Source: Lutraria lutraria (Eukaryota; Mollusca; Bivalvia; Venerida; Mactridae). Taken from it: a stretch of 64,000 nt of DNA. The notes under the pieces were generated by a model, which saw only the letters and a list, made by a program, of their open reading frames with translations, was not told the origin of the DNA and ran no database searches. Made by a program: the position numbers and the translations under genes. Below are positions 60,601 through 64,000 of the stretch, in pieces; positions within the stretch are counted from its first letter, which is position 1; every line of letters starts with the position of its first letter. Location: NCBI GenBank assembly GCA_964023205.1, contig OZ026850.1:1324368-1388367 (forward strand). The letters are read 5' to 3'.

Positions 60601-63600
60601 TGTAGGACAAACACTAAAGATGTGTAATTGTAGGACAAACACTAAATACCTATATATGTAGGACAAACACTTAAGACATTTATATGTAGGACAAACACTA
60701 AAGACCTGTATATGTAGGACAAACAATAAAGACATGTATATGTAGGACAAACACTAAGGACCTGTATATGTAGGACAAACACTAAACACCTGTATATGTA
60801 GGACTAACAATAAACACCTGTATATGTAGGACAAACACTAAAGACCTGTATATGTAGGACAGGCACTAAAGACCTGTATATGTAGGACAAACACTGGATA
60901 CCTGTATATGTAGGACAAACACTAGATACCTGTATATGTAGGACAAACACTAAAGACCTGTATATGTAGGACAAACACTAGAGACCTGTATATGTAGGAC
61001 AAACACTAAAGACCTGTATATGTAGGACAAACACTAAATACCTATATATGTAGGACAAACACTAAAGACCTGTATATGTAGGACAAACACTAAAAACCGG
61101 TGTATGTAGGACAAACACTAAAGACCTGTATATGTAGGACAAACACTAAAGACCTGTATATGTAGGACAAACACTAAAAACCTGTATATGTAGGACAAAC
61201 ACTTAAGACCTGTATATGTAGGACAAACACTAAAAACCGGTATATGTAGGACAAACACTAAATACTTGGATATGTAGGACAAACACTAAATACTTGGATA
61301 TGTAGGACAAACACTAAATATATGTAAATGTAGGACAAACACTAAAGACCTGTATATGTAGGACAAACACAAAAGACCTGTATATGTAGGACAAACACTA
61401 ATGACCTGTATATGTAGGACAAACACTAAAGATGTGTAAATGTAGGACAAACACTAAAGACCTGTATATGTAGGACAAACACTAGATGCCTGTATATATA
61501 GGACAAACACTAAAGACCTGTATATGTAGGACGAACACTAGATACCTGTATATGTAGGACAAACACTAAAGACCTGTATATGTAGGACAAACACTAGATA
61601 CCTGTATATGTAGGACAAACCCTAAAGACCTGTATATGTAGGACAAACACTAGATACCTGTATATGTAGGACAAACACTAAAGACCTGTATATGTAGGAC
61701 AAACACTAGATACCTGTATATGTAGGACAAACACTAAATACCTGTATATGTAGGACAAACACTAAAGACCTGTATATGTAGGACAAACACTAAAGACCTG
61801 TTTATGTAGGACAAACACTAGATACCTGTATATGTAGGACAAACACTAGATACCTGTATATGTAGGACAACCACTAAAGACCTGTATATGTAGGACAAAC
61901 CAAGATACCTGTATATGTAGGACAAACACTAAAGACCTGTATATGTAGGACAAACACTAAAGACCTGTATATGTAGGACAAACACTAAAGACCTGTATAT
62001 GTAGGACAAACACTAAAAAACGGTGTATGTAGGACAAACACTAAAGACCTGTATATGTAGGACAAACACTAAAGACCTGTATATGTAGGACAAACACTAA
62101 AAACATGTATATGTAGGACAAACACTTAAGACCTGTTTATGTAGGACAAACACTAAAAACCGGTATATGTAGGACAAACACTAAATACTTGGATATGTAG
62201 GACAAACACTAAATACTTGGATATGTACGACAAACACAAAAGACCTGTATATGTAGGACAAACACAAAAGACCTGTATATGTAGGACAAACACTAATGAC
62301 CTGTATATGTAGGACAAACACTAAAGATGTGTAAATGTAGGACAAACACTAAAGACCTGTATATGTAGGACAAACACTAGATACCTGTATATAAAGGACA
62401 AACACTAAAGACCTGTATATGTAGGACGAACACTAGATACCTGTATATGTAGGACAAACACTAAAGACCTGTATATGTAGGACAAACACTGGATACCTGT
62501 ATATGTAGGACAAACACTAAAGACCTGTATATGTAGGACAAACACTAGATACCTGTATATGTAGGACAAACACTAAAGACCTGTATATGTAGGACAAACA
62601 CTAGATACCTGTATATGTAGGACAAACACTAAAGACCTGTATATGTAGGACAAACACTAGATACCTGTATATGTAGGACAAACACTAAAGACCTGTATAT
62701 GTAGGACAAACACTTAAGACCTGTATATGTAGGACAAACACTAGATACCTGTATATGTAGGACAAACACTAAATACCTGTATATGTAGGACAAACACTAA
62801 AGACCTGTATATGTAGGACAAACACTAAAGACCTGTATATGTAGGACAAACACTAAAGACCTGTATATGTAGGACAAACACTAGAAACCTGTATATGTAG
62901 GACAAACACTAGATACCTGTATATGTAGGACAAACACTAAAGACCTGTATATGTAGGACAAACACTAGATACCTGTATATGTAGGACAAACACTAGATAC
63001 CTGTATATGTAGGACAAACACTAGATACCTGTATATGTAGGACAAACACTAGATACCTGTATATGTAGATCAAACACTAAATTCCTGTATATGTAGGACA
63101 AACACTAAAGACCTGTATATGTAGGACAAACACTAGATACCTGTATATGTAGGACAAACACTAGATACCTGTATATGTAGGACAAACACTAGATACCTGT
63201 ATATGTCGGACAAACACTAAAGACCTATATATGTAGGACAAACACTACAGACCTGTATATGTAGGACAAACACTAAAGACCTGTATATGTAGGACAAACA
63301 CTAGATACCTGTATATGTAGGACAAACACTAGATACCTGTATATGTAGGACAACCACTAAAGACCTGTATATGTAGGACAAACCTAGATACCTGTATATA
63401 TAGGACAAACACTAAAGACCTGTATATGTAGGACAAACACTAGATACCTGTATATGTAGGACAAACACTAGATACCTGTATATGTAGATCAAACACTAAA
63501 TTCCTGTATATGTAGGACAAACACTAGATACCTGTATATGTAGGACAAACACTAAAGACCTGTATATGTAGGACAAACACTAGATACCTGTATATGTAGG

Positions 63601-64000
63601 ACAAACACTAGATACCTGTATATGTAGGACAAACACTAGATACCTGTATATGTCGGACAACCACTAAAGACCTATATATGTAGGACAAACACTAGATACC
63701 TGTATATGTAGGACAAACACTAAAGACATGTATATGTAGGACAAACACTAGATACCTGTATATGTAGGACAAACACTAAAGACCTGCATATGTAGGACAA
63801 ACACTAGATACCTGTATATGTAGGACAAACACTAAAGACCTGTATATGTAGGACAAACACTAGATACCTGTATATGAAGGACAAACACTAGATACCTGTA
63901 TATGTAGGACAAACACTAGATACCTGTATATGTAGGACAAACACCAGATACCTGTATATGTAGGACAAACACTAAAGACCTGTATATGTAGGACAAACAC
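57690..64000. repeat. 28-bp minisatellite array, copy 2, runs off the window
   Basis: Same array as 11032-19189, including unit-by-unit variants and the 0.84-0.95-kb higher-order block, but with only one copy of the 1,847-bp block. The first differences noticed are scattered single bases, such as GTCGGACAACCAC near 63655 against GTCGGACAAACAC near 18841. The array is still continuing at the last base. Confidence 0.97.

Overview
The window reads as animal nuclear DNA: AT-rich, intron-containing genes with canonical GT/AG junctions, and a dense mix of tRNA-derived SINE, LINE, PIF/Harbinger, Tc1, hAT-type and other inverted-repeat elements plus kilobase minisatellites. A DZIP3-type HEPN domain in an NLR, together with this repeat style, points to a lophotrochozoan, most likely a bivalve mollusc. 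That taxonomic call is inference.

Layout. 1-4340: most of a PIF/Harbinger transposon with two convergent genes, an accessory protein whose 5' end lies outside the window and an intact two-exon DDE transposase; the transposase intron carries a SINE with perfect 11-bp target-site duplications. 4669-5269 (minus): a HEPN-domain exon of an NLR-like gene with no downstream exons visible; the Harbinger element lies where they should be. 5440-19622: an upstream region that runs into 8.6 kb of 28-bp minisatellite. 19725-35660: gene-poor repeats: a Tc1 relic, a 5'-truncated LINE, several minisatellites, MITEs, and two diverged copies of a 1.5-kb segment (20500-22130 and 34190-35660). 35926-45107 (minus): the main gene, seven exons that join in frame (3942 nt, 1313 aa). 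It encodes a short hydrophobic leader ending in a 2A-like NPGP motif, an Ig domain, a DZIP3-like HEPN domain whose R-x4-H motif is completed only by splicing, a NACHT ATPase and degenerate leucine-rich repeats. 46020-64000: a second copy of the 5440-19622 upstream region, interrupted by a 6.1-kb element with about 1.5-kb inverted arms (47264-53359), and ending inside the second copy of the minisatellite.

How it fits together. Both minus-strand HEPN genes have paralogous sequence upstream, so the window looks like part of a tandemly expanded innate-immunity locus that transposons and satellites keep remodelling. The NLR should be a cytosolic sensor with a candidate RNase (HEPN) effector; the 2A-like leader suggests that two protein forms could be made from one mRNA. 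About 10 kb of the upstream/satellite sequence is almost identical between the two copies, which means either very recent duplication or conversion, or an assembly artefact. All exon joins are by eye from splice consensus and reading frame; no alignment or database search was run.
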